Source: Pieris napi (lineage: Eukaryota > Arthropoda > Insecta > Lepidoptera > Pieridae). Taken from it: DNA of 64,000 bases. The notes under the pieces were generated by a model, which saw nothing but the letters and a program-made list of their open reading frames with translations, was not told the DNA's origin and did not search any database. A program made the translations under genes and the position numbers. Below, in pieces: positions 1 to 12,805 of the stretch. The stretch lies in NCBI RefSeq assembly GCF_905475465.1, contig NC_062241.1, positions 9,114,001-9,178,000 of the forward strand, in the 5' to 3' direction. Within the stretch, counting starts at the first letter, position 1. Every line of letters begins with the position of its first letter.

Positions 1-52
1 CTAAATCTTTAAACGGAAGAAAACAGTTATTCGGTGATTTGCCTTTAGCCGC

Positions 53-60
53 TGACGTCA
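53..60. promoter_or_regulatory. Consensus cAMP response element (TGACGTCA)
   Basis: Perfect 8-bp palindromic CRE in a locally GC-rich patch (about 45-110) within AT-rich DNA. A second perfect copy is at 6786-6793. Both fall in the inferred first intron of the SIK gene, a family known in mammals to be linked to CREB/CRTC signalling. Function here is inference; an 8-mer can occur by chance. Confidence 0.3.
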
Positions 61-1576
61 CGCGGGCGTCACTCGCCAATTGACGCGATTAGAGACGACC
101 TCACGCTCAATAAATGTTTAAATTCAATACTGGAAACTGTCTTTCGTTTTTTTTTAATGTTATGTTCAAATATATGCCTAAGTAGATTAGGATAAGCACG
201 CGTCGAGATAATGTTATTATTCTATAATCTAGTAAATATATATGAAATTGCAACGATCCGATAAAAACTATTTTAAGATTCACTTTCGACCCGCCAAATA
301 TTAAATATACGTAGGTATTTTTATATTGCTTGTCACATCTTATACATGAATTAAGGCAAAATGCAGTTTTAAAATTTACATAAATCTCCCTCTAATTGAA
401 GTGATTTATAATAATTCGAATCTGCTTTATTTCCACTAGGTCATGCTCTTAACATTTTGTTGATATGTCCGCTAGAGTCCGACATTGACCTCACTGTCTC
501 GATCTTTCTTCGTAGGTTTTCACGTCATAGGAACTAATTGTACTGTACGGTTTTTCAGTACACAATCTTTTAATAATGCAGAAAGTTATGTTCACTAGAA
601 AATCGCCTAGGCCTATAAGAATTATAACTTTATTTAAAAATTGAAAGGAAACATCGACGTCGTTAATAATTACGATTCTTTTAAGCGCTATCAACTAACT
701 CTTAAGGATGTCGTTATAAAACTTGTATAAAGATAACACTGACAGAATTGTAATAAAATATTTAAATAGTTTCGAAAATTATTACTTAGTTTAAAATAGA
801 TATTTAATAAATCTTATGAATATTAAATTAGAAAGATAACTTATATTTAATATTTTTCACCTCTTGTTTACGTATTATAATTAAAATAGTGACGTATGTT
901 TTTTAAGCGCAGTAGGTCATTAACCTCGTGTCATTCAACCTTTGAGAAGCTAGGTAAGGGTAAAGTTAACAGGTGAAAACTTAAAAAGAATTTTAACGTT
1001 TATCGGGACACAGAGACATCCTTCTTCGTTCATATTGCCGTGGGTCCGTTATAAAAGAAAAATATTATAGAAAAATGTCAAACTTTATTTAAATAAAGAA
1101 TGATGTTTTATATACATTTAAAGTGACAAAATAAAGTGCCGATGCTGAGAGAATACAATAAAAGATTGTAAAACTATACACCACTTGATTCCTTGGCGTT
1201 AATCCAAATGTTTCGGTGTTTTTTGATATTTAAATAATAACACGTACAAAATATCATATTGACGCAAATTAAACGATCACCTACATACGTATAATGTAAT
1301 AACGTTATAATTTAACCCACAACAATAGTAAACTTCAACTTTGTTTATAATATTTAAAATAACTGTTTAATGTACTATTAAATAAATACTGAATAGACGT
1401 GTTATAAACTAATAATTATAATTATATAGCACACGTTTTGTAAAACACGTAACATTTAGGGACCACAGATATTGCAATAGCGAACTAGAACCGCGATTCA
1501 GCAATGAAATGCTGTCAACATAGCATATAACTTCTAATGTTGAAGTTATATGTATAATATATATATTGTATATATA

Positions 1577-1840
1577 TGTCACCGTAAAATTGTAAACACC
1601 GTTAGATTGTAATCTATCTCGCGAGATTATAAACTGTCGAAAGATTGTGAACCTCAACGAACTGCTTACAATTTAACGTATTATTATTCGGTAGTTATAT
1701 GAAATTGTTGGAAAGTAAAATTAATCTGTAATTGACCAAAGAAGTTTGAATGATAACTAAGTTAGTGTAGTACAATCTACCGAATAATAATACGTTAAAT
1801 TGTAAGCAGTAAGCTGAGGTTCACAAATTTTACGTTAACA
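1577..1840. mobile_element. Fold-back MITE, family A (TATA duplication), copy 1
   Basis: Begins TGTCACCGTAAAATTG and ends with the inverted counterpart ...TTTTACGTTAACA, flanked on both sides by TATA. Its halves are long inverted repeats meeting around an AATAATAATACG core. It is about 264 bp against 317 bp for the copy at 46668-46984, because the right arm has lost an internal block (the part matching TCGACAGTTT through TCTAACGG). No coding capacity. Superfamily not assigned. Confidence 0.8.
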
Positions 1841-3249
1841 TATACATTATATAAAAGCAATGTATGAAAAAATTCAATACGTAAAGTCTAAATGATTACC
1901 TACGTTATAATATCTAAAATATTCCAACTCCAAGCTCTCTAAACATCATATAACAGTAGACGGTTAATGATTTTTTACTGTATAAAATATTCACAACTAC
2001 TCCTACTCTTTAGATAATTGGAAACGAACGCAATTCTGTTTCCCCTTTCCCACTAGCCTTGTAGTGGTTCTTGCATTTTATTAAGAGTAACAAATTTCTC
2101 TTATTAGAAGTCGTTTGCGGTCTGATCTCCGTCTCCGTAAAATTAATAACAATGCACTATCCATAACAGTCAAGTTCCCGCCAAATTTAACAAACCAACG
2201 AAGAGAACGAACTGTCAACGTGTAGTCCAGCCTTAATTATATTGGTTTATAAGTTTTACATCTGTGCCCATTTCTCAGTAATTACCGCGATAAGCATCCG
2301 CTTTATCGTTCGGATACTTGGGTATTTTCTTTCTTGTGCAACAGTGTAATTGAATAGAAGTCTTGCCTACAATGTTTCATTGATTAGTATCAATTAATGT
2401 ATCATGTTAATCTCATTCAAGGATGATGTACTTTATTTGAAGTGTTTTAAAGTAGTTTGACGACAATTGACGTACCACGTGACGCAAAGACTATAGAGAT
2501 CAGCGCTTTATCAGCGATAATTAATAAACAATTTATTAAAGTAGTTACCTTAAGTATTTTTTTTTTAATTTTACCCAATATACACTTAGCTATACCAATA
2601 CTATAAAGCGTTTGTTTGTACGCTGTTACCTTAGGAACTACAGGTTCAAACTAAAAAAATATCGTATTCCAAAATACCACGAAAATACAATGAACTAGAA
2701 CTAACTAAGTTTTTTTATACGTTTATGTTTTTGTGTGTTTGCACATTATTTGCGAGTGAAGCCGCAGGAGAAAGTAAAGAATGTACATAAAGACCTATGA
2801 CGCAAATACTGTCATTGACTAGCTGTCCTCAACAAGAAGTGTGATAATGTGATTAAGTGACCACTGATAATTGTTACTATCAACTATTAAATCTACCGCG
2901 TGACTGGCGTATAAGTGCTCTGGACAACATTGAATCCAGTCAATCGCCTACGTGATATAGATCAAATTGACTCTAAATATGCCCGAATAAGAAAACCTTA
3001 AATATGAAAACCTTATTTACACTGCAAAAAAACAGTTTTTAGGTAACAACTATAAGAAAAATAATAATAATCTGAGCATGAAGTGCATAAGATATACAAT
3101 TATTTAGACATAGATAATGGAACAAACAAGGCAATTACAACATATTTAAACAATGAAAAGGACAATAAAAAGATACATGAATCACGATAATTTCAGTTAG
3201 ATCAGTTACGAAAGTTAGGGATACGATATGGATAGCTAAGCGGACAGCT

Positions 3250-3310
3250 ACGCGGCTCTTTCTGTCAAATTGTGTTTACGCTGTAATAAAAAGAGACAGA
3301 TAAGAACTTT
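3250..3310. repeat. Short dispersed repeat (CTCTTTCTGTCAAATTGTGT type)
   Basis: About 60 bp beginning CGGCTCTTTCTGTCAAATTG and ending AAAAGAGACAGAT, a loose inverted repeat (CTCTTT...AAAGAG). Related copies lie at about 36910-36975 and 37275-37335. Nature unknown. Confidence 0.5.
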
Positions 3311-3341
3311 AATTCCGGTGCAATTAGATTGATTTATTTTT

Positions 3342-3630
3342 GAAGTTATACTTCTTTAGGCGCGTTATGAAAAATTGATGAGAGTGAAATTTTACGATGC
3401 GCGCGCACCGTTACACAAAATTAACGGAATGAAGTTGCCCACGGAAGATGCTACGGCATTGGACATAATTTAAAAACACAAATCTAAACTGAACTTTATT
3501 GACTATAATGACGCCTTTTCCAGTCTTTGATTATTTAATTGTAATTAATTATTTGCATGCAATCAAAAACTATTTTTAATAATGCCAAAGAAGTATAACT
3601 TCTTACGCGCGTACAAGTACACGCACCCGT
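3342..3630 (-). mobile_element. MITE family B, copy 1
   Basis: Inverted ends GAAGTTATACTTCTTTAGGC at 3342 and the inverse near 3583-3602. The terminal GAAGTTATACTTC is itself nearly palindromic. One side carries an extra GC-rich extension (TTACGCGCGTACAAGTACAC) to about 3630 that is shared with the copies at 27525 and 43066, which run in the opposite orientation. Non-coding. No clear target duplication. Confidence 0.75.
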
Positions 3631-4439
3631 TTTTTATGAACAAGGGGTATAGCTGAAATCCTTTCCCAGTTTGCTATTCTTAAAGAAGAATCGTGATTAT
3701 TATGGATTTTTTTGGTTAACCGTCATTGCGAAACGCAGCGTTTGAGCTAATTTAATTATGGTATAGATGTGAAATGAAATCTTATTTGGTACAGACAAAA
3801 ATACGTTTATTAATTTCCAAGTAAATATTTAAACCTATATTATCATAAGCCGTGGTTGTGTACAGAAGCTGTTGAGTGGGCACAGGTGCGGTTCTACAAA
3901 TTATCTCTGCGCGTTGTAATTATTTCTAGATGTAAACATTAAAGACTCAGTCACGTAAATTTTTAATACTAAGCTCCCTTTATCTAAGTAATCTTTTAAG
4001 TTATCAACAAATGATTTGGTAGAATTACATTCGGTTACACAGCTCTTGGATTATTGGTTTTTAATTCCTAAACTGACTTTAATAATTTATTACAGTCACA
4101 TTTTGAATAAAACTACGATTTTCACACAAATATAAGCTAAGCTATCGCGGAATATGCTTAAAAGGCGCTAAATCACCTGCATCATGCGCATCATGAGCAT
4201 GCCCTAAATATGGTGTATATTTAGGGTATCACTCACTTTAGGTTTATAATTAATTAAAAATTATAGATTTTTTCCTTTCCTTTTGAATCTTTTTGTTATA
4301 TTCTTTAATATTGTTCCAGAAGTTTTAAGTTTTCCAGAAGATGACAATAATTGACAAACTAATTTCATTCATCTGCGTTTTAGTTAATAACAGAAAAACA
4401 ATAACTAACCTTAAAATATAATAACTAAAATATATTATT

Positions 4440-4650
4440 AAAAGGGGACTCCTTTAGGCAAGGTTCCGAAGATACTGGCAGCGTTCCCCCTTTGAATCGC
4501 TAGACTAATTCTTTGTCCAAGGTAGCTGCCAGCTCTTCGGTCTCCTGTGATGTCGACTAACCTTTTTGCTATTTCCTTAAAAAGCCTTATAGCGCTATGA
4601 CCCTACGGGCCAAGGGTGTCGACACCAAAAGGGTCTCGGCTGTATATATA
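4440..4650 (-). pseudogene. Remnant of a LINE ORF C-terminus
   Basis: The minus strand reads as a degraded reverse-transcriptase-element C-terminus: a frame with RLVDITGDRRAG followed by SYLGQRISLAIQRGNAAS and then IFGTLPKG. The pattern (ITGD..AGSYLGQR..LAIQRGNAAS) is one I know from the end of insect LINE polyproteins. Upstream in the same frame DPFGVDTLGP is followed by TAG where the family usually has Trp, so the copy is dead. Nothing recognisable remains of the rest. Clade not assigned. Confidence 0.6.
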
Positions 4651-6225
4651 TTATGTATTCAATCTATGCCTATATGTTTATTATAAATTTTTTTGTTGTA
4701 AGTATATAATTTATGTTAGCTGTAGAATTACGAAATAAATTAATATTTGAATATATAGTATTATTATTATATACCTGGAAATCATCAACTTCAAGTATTC
4801 CTATGTATTGAACATCTCAAATCCAAACAATGATTTGCGTCAATGGTTATCATTATTATGAGATAAACCGCAACATAAAATACCTATTATATTGACGTAG
4901 TAGATTGAAATCTCTTTATGACGACAAGACTTTACCGATTATCTGTTCTGTTTCCTGACATATAAATATTATATTTATTTGATTTAAATATAGTCTTTGA
5001 TTATAGAATATTTAAATAGACCTAGTAATCGATGCGGCTTGGAATAAAAAATGGAAATAAAAATGTAAAACAGCTACCAATTTTTTATTTAAAAAGTAAA
5101 ATAATTTACTAATATAGTAAAAAATGCCATGAACGTCATTAAAGGTTTTAATTCTAAATTTTTGCCCTGGTTTTTACGGCCTACAAAGAAATTCTAATTA
5201 AAGACTACCCAGGACAGTCAAAGGACTACTTTAGTTCGCAGGACATCCAACCCTGGGTCAAACAGCTATCAACAAGTCTAGACTACGATCAATATGGTGT
5301 GAGCGAGACGGGACACGTGTGAGAGGGAGGCATGCACCCCCGTAAGCCTCCCTATTTCCCGACTTGAGATTACATAGGTTGCATTTTATGTTTACTTTGT
5401 ATTATCAATCTCGTCACATTTTGAATCAAACGTCAAACGATTTAAGTCATAGTGAAAGTATTTATTAAAAGATTCATATTTCCAATGCTTTCTTTTCTAT
5501 AGATCTTAATAACCTCTAAATTAACCGCTTTTATACCTGTTTAATCAACTCTAATATCACCTTGATATACTGTATTGAGATGATAGAAAAATAGGCCATT
5601 CACCTGTTAAAATTCATGCAAAATATGCCAGGAATATTCAAAATATGAAACGTACGTTTGAGTTCGTAGCCTTTGTTGAGAAAAATCGCAATCTGTCAGG
5701 TACTCGTAGTAAGGGTGAGGCGTAGTGCACTCCATTCTAGTACCCCCACCCGTAGTACATACTACGCCCTGAATTCAATTTACCAGTTACTGTCAGTTTA
5801 CATTTTTAATTTGTAAGGACTCATACAATTTATTTAACGCGTTCCGTATGGATGGATACAAAATTTAAATGTCGAGATCGGCTATTGATCTGGATATATT
5901 ATTTGCTAAATAGGAGAACGAGGCAGCACGAATATCAAAGCTAAGGCTCGAATTTCGTATGACTAGGTTTTTAAATCTATTTGAATTGAATTTGAATGAA
6001 AGAATATCTATACATAACCAACATATTATATTCATCCTATAAATTTAAAATTATTATTATATTATTTGGTCTATTTCAGTATTGTATTTTTTCTTTAGCA
6101 GTTTCTTTGCTTTTAGCATTAAAACGCTCATTTACATTTAATGCCTTAATTTATTTTTGTTCTCTTCTCTGCAAATAATGTATGATTTGATGTATGATAT
6201 TGTGTGATAGCTTGTAAATAATTTT
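4651..6225. other. Non-coding stretch
   Basis: No gene or clear repeat recognised. A 60-codon frame at 5996-6178 is AT-rich and shows no family. Confidence 0.5.
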
Positions 6226-6512
6226 AAAAAAATCAGTGCCGCTACAACCTGTTTTTAGGTCTTTGCCTCAGATTTCTGGTCAAGTCTGTCTTATAGGCAA
6301 GTAGGTGATCAGCCTCCTGTGCCTGACACACACCGTCACTTTTTGGTCTAGGGCGAGCTGGTTTCCTCACGATGTTTTCCTTCACCGTTCGAGCGAATGT
6401 GACATGCGCACATAGAAAGAAAGTCCATTGGTGCACAGCCGAGAATCGAACTTACGTCCTCAGTGATAAAGCCTCCCTGAATAACGCTGAAGCCGCTAGG
6501 CCAACACTGCTC
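6226..6512 (-). repeat. tRNA-derived SINE, minus strand
   Basis: The minus strand starts with a tRNA-like head (GTTGGCCTAGCGGCTTCAGC as A-box region, then GTTCGATTCTCGGCTGTGCA as B-box region). It continues with the body typical of moth SINEs (GGTGAAGGAAAACATCGTGA, then CTGATCACCTACTTGCCTAT, then AGGTTGTAGCGGCACTGATT) and ends in an AT-rich tail at about 6226. A second, rearranged copy is at 48688-49118. The frames at 6242-6566 are shadows of this repeat. Confidence 0.8.
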
Positions 6513-9500
6513 ATGTTGTATATACGCTATTATTATTATTAATTCTGTATACAAGAAAATATACATAGATGCAACTGAAGGGCGCTACTTTAAGAATCCT
6601 TTAAAATACTGTAGCGCTACTGGATTTTATCAGATATTTTTCAAGGTAAAACATTCTTCAATGTGCGCATGAGGAATTTACTGAAATTACCATTCGTGTA
6701 CAAGCGAACAAAAACTTAAATCCAAATACATTCTTTTGGATACAGTTATCGAGAGATAAGACAAAGCGGTTTATAAATAAATACGTGACGTCATAAGTAC
6801 ATATGTATCTTGTTGAATAACATTTTCTTGTTTATTTTATTGTAAGTATGTGTTTAAAGAAAATAGTATAACAGGTTTACTTATTTAAAGAATAGGTGGT
6901 ACATCTTAAGTAAACGCTTTATTAATATATAAATAAAACCGTGAATGGTACGGTAGTTATGAAATAAAAAAGAAGGCTTAACATTTTAATACCACATTTG
7001 GAGGATAGATGACAATGTGTGGTTTAACAAAAACCAATAAAATAATTTGTACATGCATTTGTTTTGAGATTAAGCAGCTGAATCGGTAGCTGTTGAATAG
7101 TTGTGGAGTAGGCTTTGTTGTCTACGCATAATATTGATAAATCTCTTTGACCAAACTTCAGAAAAGAAAGTCCAACCACAAATATAGAAGTGGTGACCGC
7201 CAAATCGCGCAGATAACAAACTCTGACGCAGAAGTCCAAAATAGATAACGCATTTGCGTCAAGCGCACATTTTTTAGCGCTCCAGTGTAAACTGAACTGG
7301 GCGGAAGATTTCCTGTCAAATTAAAAAAAACTCACGCAAGAACCGATCGCCTTAAGGATTCTACTCAAAGAGGTCCAATCATACGGCCGACAAGAAACTG
7401 CACAGCGGCAATTACCATATTAGGTCGCTGACAGTTTAGGGTGATATTTACCGCAATCTATGATTCCAATATGTCAACATCCAATAAGCTATTATGTACG
7501 GGAGCCAGATTTAGCGTAAGCGAATTTTCATACACCCCGCCACGTGAGAAGATCACTAAAGAATCAATTTCAAAGTATATTTTAATTTGCGCTTCTAACG
7601 AGAATCGAACTCAATATATAGGTCGTTTAGCTTCGATCTAACTCATGAATTAAATATATTTACAAATGCTTAAGCTGCAAATATTCGATCAAAAATCACG
7701 ATTAAGCTAATATTTATTAGCTCATTTAAATATGCATCGTATATTCTTCTCACGACTGATCACGCAAAGTAAACATGATCACTTTCTGTCTTTGGTATGA
7801 ATCAACGCGTGAGATCAATTAACACGCATTTCATGCAATCGTGCTAGCCTAACATTCGTCAAAAGATGGAGAAACGCAATGATTTTCTCCTCTAAGGAAG
7901 AGGATTTAATGGACGATTTTCCGGAACTTTTTAGATCTTTATACTCCGACGGTCAAGTTTCCTTTAGACTGCGAAAGAAAATTTATAAAAGGAAGCCATA
8001 GTATGTACAGTCTTTTGCCTTTAAAAATCCTCATTAATAAGCAATCAGGTTTTTGTAGGTAAACATAGAACAGCGAACTACACATTTTGAGTCACAAACA
8101 CAGCACATCCGTGTAGGTTGCTGTTTATTTTAGAAGGTTACTTGATCGACAGACGTGTCATTCAATCTGTCGAAGTGATGACACAGTATTGACCATCACC
8201 TTGGCGCTAATGGTAAACGGGAAAAAGCCAAAAATCCATGCAACGCACACAAGGCCGCGATATTTCTGGATCGACCTCACGCTGAACCGACTTTTGCTGA
8301 TTGATGATTATGTTCTTCGAAATATTTCGCAGATGTTAAGTCAGTACTAACCTATTCGATAGAACGAAAATAGTATGCAGTCTGTTTTCAAACATATGGG
8401 GATACAATGATAAATACGCATTACCTCCTACCTCTTGTTTTTATTAACAAATCGTTATGCATTGATCGAATTTTCTTTTCGTAATTCTAAGAAAATATCT
8501 ATATTTTACAGGGTAACAGATTATAGAGAATAAGAGATGCTATCATGATGTAACATCCTGTTCCCCTTGCTATTGTACTCAATAAATACTATTCAAAAAT
8601 GGAACACTTCATTTGATTACGTTTCGTGGCATATCAACAATGCAAACATCTCGTTCAATTTTCAACTGAAGGCCGCGACCAATCCGTTATTTCAGTGCAT
8701 TGAGCACGCCATCCACTTGTGTCTGCTGCGGCTTTCTAAACAAACGCGTCTCTAATTAAACATAAATCAAAGTTTGAAAGTGTAGTCGTCCATTTAAATA
8801 ACGTGAGTCATTCACGACAACGCCGGTATTCGGCCAACGACCTACTTCTAGGATAGGTGTACAGTTCAAATGCCTTTGGTCTAATCCGTAATAATTATAA
8901 CTGTATACAGCCGAATAATAGTCAAGAGTACGTAACATGAATGCCTTCATTTACTCATTCCTCGATTTTGTATCATACACCACATCGTCAATAAATTGTA
9001 CACACAATAATTAATAAACCTAAATTAGGTTAATCAACCAGCCAATTCTTTGGTACGATTACTTATTGGTTTATTTTCTGATACGTGGTTTAAAAGAACA
9101 CGTTTAACTTGGATGTTTCATGTAGATGTGATTTGAAAAATAAAACTAGTCCCATAAATATACATATTTTTGACAAATTGGTAGGAAGAAGCTAGTAAAG
9201 TAAAAATTGAACGTTCGTCAATCTAATCGTTACGCAGGGTATTGTCCCATTTAATTAATAGTTGACACTTAATTGGAACGTCGTTGCACGTGACGATTTT
9301 TAAAGAACGTATTAATAACAAATCAATTTCTATGCTAACTGAATACGTTATTTCTAATATTATTTGTGGTTCAGTTGCAGACAGACTATAGAAAGGACTA
9401 CTAGAATAGAAGTATAGAACGTAGGAACGTTCCGTAAGTATGCTTCCTACCTTTTGTTTCTACATTTATATGTATATGGTAAAGACCTCTACCCATAAAG

Positions 9501-10140
9501 TGAAGTCACGTGGTTGAGAATTCAGAACACACGAGTTTCAGTGATCATACATCGTGACGCATTAACTACTTTACCAGACGGCAGACGGATTACTACTCAA
9601 TTGAGGTAGTAAGCCTAAAAAGTCTTAGAATACGTCTAAGTAAGCCATCAAGCTGTTGGCTTAACATAAGAGATAATTATGGCAATTGTGTACTTATTCT
9701 TGAAGAATAAAATTCCATGACCGCAGACCGTCTAGACTCTAGAGCGTTATAACAAAGAAACCTAATGTTATGTTTCCTTTAAATCGCTCCATCCGTTTGA
9801 TGGCATTGATAAATAAAGGAATTTATTTACTTACCTAGGTACATAATTATTCTATCTTTGCAGTAATGCTAAAAGCTAATGAAGTACTCAATAAAACTTA
9901 CACCTGGGTAATTCTACGTCTACGTAAGACAAATACTATAAGAGGTAATAATAATACAACCAAATCTTGTGAACTCAGCCATATTACCTACTAGGTAAAA
10001 CATAATGCATATTAAAGTAGTTGAGTTATACCTACGTATAACTAGGTACGTATACCTACGTATATTAGGAGTACCCATGTTCACTTTAAATAGGTACTGT
10101 AAATGTATACATTATTATTTTACATTAAGGGTTTCCTTAC
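6513..10140. other. Non-coding stretch, inferred SIK first intron
   Basis: No coding exon or family-level repeat recognised. It contains a perfect TGACGTCA at 6786-6793 and, near 10030-10065, a cluster of TACCTACGTATA-like words. The block adjoins the 5' splice site at 10140/10141 of the minus-strand SIK exon, so it should be intronic. Confidence 0.5.
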
Positions 10141-10266
10141 CTCAGTCTTCGTTATTCGATGTCGTGCTAATTTAACGACGGCAAAATTACCCTTGCCAAT
10201 AGTTCTCTCTATGTCATAAAATCCCACCCTGATGGGGGTTTTTGCGGGTCGTTCCCGTTCCGCCAT
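10141..10266 (-). CDS. Sik2: SIK2-type salt-inducible kinase, first coding exon (partial gene)
   Basis: Serine/threonine kinase of the AMPK-related SIK family, which phosphorylates CRTC co-activators and class IIa HDACs and so controls CREB- and MEF2-dependent transcription. This exon encodes 42 residues: an N-terminal leader, then VGFYDIERTIGKGNFAVVKL, the start of the kinase domain with the glycine-rich loop GKGNFAVV, then RHRITKTE. The RHRITKTE wording fits SIK2 better than SIK3. The exon ends in frame with a consensus donor (ACTGAG/GTAAGG), so the catalytic Lys must be in the next exon, which I do not find in the 10 kb to the left. The chosen start (ATG at 10264-10266, preceded by GGCA) has a good context; an in-frame ATG at 10300-10302 would add 12 residues. 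The promoter should lie between here and NAA30. Confidence 0.88.
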
Positions 10267-11753
10267 TGCCGATTTTGAAATCATCAAAATTCGTACTTTC
10301 ACAGTCTATTTAGGAAAATTACAACATTAACCGATTGAATTCGTTAATTAACCACGGCACAACATACTAGCACTTTATAGCGTTTGATATTTTTTCACCT
10401 TGTATTGTTTTTTTTAACAATCCAAGAATTATTTTAAATATTAATATGAATTATTAACAAATTCACTCATGTAATTGTCGTTTGTATAAAAATTGTATAA
10501 TAACGAAGCACTCCTATAAATATTTTTTTAACTCCTAAACATAAATTAAGTCCACCAGATATAACATAGCACAACTGTTGTAAATGTATAAAATTATTTA
10601 CAAAATTACAGAAATTCACGCAGAGGCGGCGCGCGTATCGTAAGTCACTAAAAACACATAACGCCGCCGCCTCACCGGCTATCATCCCGGTACTGAATAC
10701 TGATAATTGAACATGAACGCTAAACGCAGCAACTGGCAAGTAGAACACTTGCCGTTTAAGATACCAGGGTGGCCAGTAAAAACGTAGAAAATTAGACAAG
10801 CTTAAGTTAAATACGACTAAACATTAAATATTCCAATTCATTTATAAATTATGAATTATACTACAAATTTACTTTTAAATTAAGGATGACGATAAATAAG
10901 TTTAACGATCAGATATACATCAAATTTTCTACGTACACTACAGCCAAAACAGACTAAAATTATTACACCCAAAACAAATATTACAATCACACTCAGTCAC
11001 GAACAAACCATCACACAACCTTTATTTTCTGTCGAATTCAATCATCGACAGAAAATAAAGGTATACGCCAATTTAAAATAATTTATTTGATAAGTAAACA
11101 AATTATGATTAACCTGTAGTAATATACCTGACCATACTATTTTCATTAAACAATAAAGTGTTTGTTTAATAATATCTTTTTTGCCAATTTAATTTCTCCC
11201 ATATTTTTTAGCTATGTAACATTTACAGACTACGTAGGTTAGATAAAATAATATTCGGATTCGATTATTAATATTTGAACATCGAATAAATTAGTAAGAT
11301 AAAAATTGCAGTAGCCAAACGATTCGATGTGTTTTTTCTATATTAATATCTGTAATCAATGTTGTCAGAGAAATTTCGTTCTATGTGTACATATGTCATA
11401 TACACTTTCATGTATCATCTATGGTCAGTGTCGAAAATCTATGGCATCTTTTTTGCAATGTGATTGTAGAAGGCTCGTATTAACACTTTTATTGAAATTT
11501 TTATTCAATTGAAAGTATTATTTTCGTATGTCTAATTTAAGACGACTAGCTACTTTGTCATTAAATATTATTATAACTAAGGAAACAAAATTTTATGAAT
11601 AATTGGAAAGTGCATATTGAGCACCCAAGATGTCGGTAATATTCTTCTATGATTTTGACAAGAAAATATTTCACTAATGGGAAAGGTGATGGGTGGATGA
11701 GCTTACAGTCGTTGAATGTGTAAATAATTATAAATAGTTAGAAGAACAAAAAC
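10267..11753. promoter_or_regulatory. Shared 5' region between SIK2 (minus) and NAA30 (plus)
   Basis: The two genes are head to head, 1.5 kb between start codons. The part at about 10615-10700 is GC-rich (GCGGCGCGCG, GCCGCCGCCTC) and may hold a 5' exon or promoter of the kinase gene. The 110-codon minus frame at 10467-10799 has no recognisable domain. An inverted repeat is at 11018-11062. No TATA box is convincing. Confidence 0.4.
11018..11062. repeat. Perfect inverted repeat, 18-bp arms
   Basis: ACCTTTATTTTCTGTCGA is followed by a 9-base spacer and its exact reverse complement. It lies midway between the SIK and NAA30 starts. It could be a small palindromic insertion or a hairpin; nothing else in the window matches it. 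Confidence 0.7.
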
Positions 11754-12805
11754 ATGAGTCAACGTGCAGATGATCACGTAGGAAACGTGAAAGAAAATTC
11801 TAAATGTACAAGCGTGAAAAACAAATCAATCAATTCCAAAGATCCTTCAGAAACACCTTACGGAAAGAGTATAGAAAATAGTGAAGAGAAGTTGAACGAA
11901 ATGATATCACAATCACTTCATATAAAGCATCACAATAACCTAACAAATGGCACTAGTGAACATTCGAAAATTAATAATGAACCTATTAAGGATTCGTCAG
12001 ATCAACAATCTCCATGTGGAGATACTCTTGTAAATAGTGTACATTGTAGTGACTTAACTCAAAACACAGATAATACTAAAAATGGTTCCTCTGAACCTAA
12101 TGAGAAAAGGACTCTTGATAGTGTCCAGAAAGATGACAATCATTTTCAAGATACAGAAAATGATGGAAAGATATTCATTGTATCATATGAATCTGAGTTA
12201 CAAATGCCTGAAATCATGAGACTAATACAGAAGGATTTATCTGAACCTTATTCAATCTACACATATAGATATTTTATACATAATTGGCCTAAGCTTTGCT
12301 TTTTGGCAATTGATGATAAAAATTGCATTGGTGCCATTGTATGTAAGTTAGACATGCATCGCAATGTTGTTAAAAGAGGCTACATTGCTATGTTGGCAGT
12401 TGATAAGAAATATAGAAAAAGAGGTATTGGATCTAAGTTGGTTCAGCAAGCAATACAGGTGAGCAAATATCTAAAATAAGTTTATCAAATTATTATTATT
12501 TGATCATCATTAACTGATAAACATTTTGTTGTTTCAATTAACTAACGAGTATTCAAATTTTTTACACAATATTTCCATGTTATAATGTGAATAAAATTAA
12601 TATATTACATGTTCAATGTATTTTGCTCTACCCGTTCCAGGTCATGATTGATGACAACGCTGATGAAGTTGTATTAGAAACAGAAATAACAAATAAACCT
12701 GCACTAAAACTGTATGAAAATTTGGGATTTGTTAGAGACAAACGCTTATTTAGATATTATCTTAATGGTGTAGACGCATTGAGATTGAAACTTTGGCTCA
12801 GGTGA
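11754..12805 (+). CDS. Naa30: N-alpha-acetyltransferase 30, catalytic subunit of NatC
   Basis: Transfers acetyl from acetyl-CoA to the N-terminal Met of proteins starting Met-Leu/Ile/Phe/Trp-like, as part of the ribosome-associated NatC complex. Two exons: 11754-12458 and 12641-12805, joined in phase 0 (CAG/GTGAGC donor, TTCCAG acceptor), giving 289 aa. Residues 1 to about 140 are a polar, Lys/Asn/Ser-rich, probably disordered tail, as in other Naa30 proteins. The GNAT fold follows: YRYFIHNWPKLCFLAID, GYIAMLAVDKKYRKRGIGSK with the acetyl-CoA loop RKRGIG, then across the junction VVLETEITNKPALKLYENLG and RLFRYYLNGVDALRLKLWLR, nearly identical to the vertebrate C-terminus. An in-frame TAG just upstream supports the ATG. 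It faces NAE1 tail to tail. Confidence 0.96.

Larger units (their letters stand above)
1..3240. other. Non-coding stretch, probably within a SIK intron
   Basis: AT-rich sequence with no exon I can support. The open frames at 491-694 and 1409-1657 are low complexity and show no protein family. A TGACGTCA site lies at 53-60 in a short GC-rich patch, and a fold-back MITE lies at 1577-1840 (separate entries). The stretch is downstream of the first coding exon of a minus-strand SIK gene that ends at 10141, so it is inferred to be intron; no later SIK exon is visible in the window. Confidence 0.5.

Noticed and set aside
10467..10799. 110-codon open frame on minus upstream of SIK
   Set aside because: No recognisable family, Phe/Cys-rich low-quality composition, and it lies in the 5' region of SIK; more likely 5' UTR or intron read by chance.
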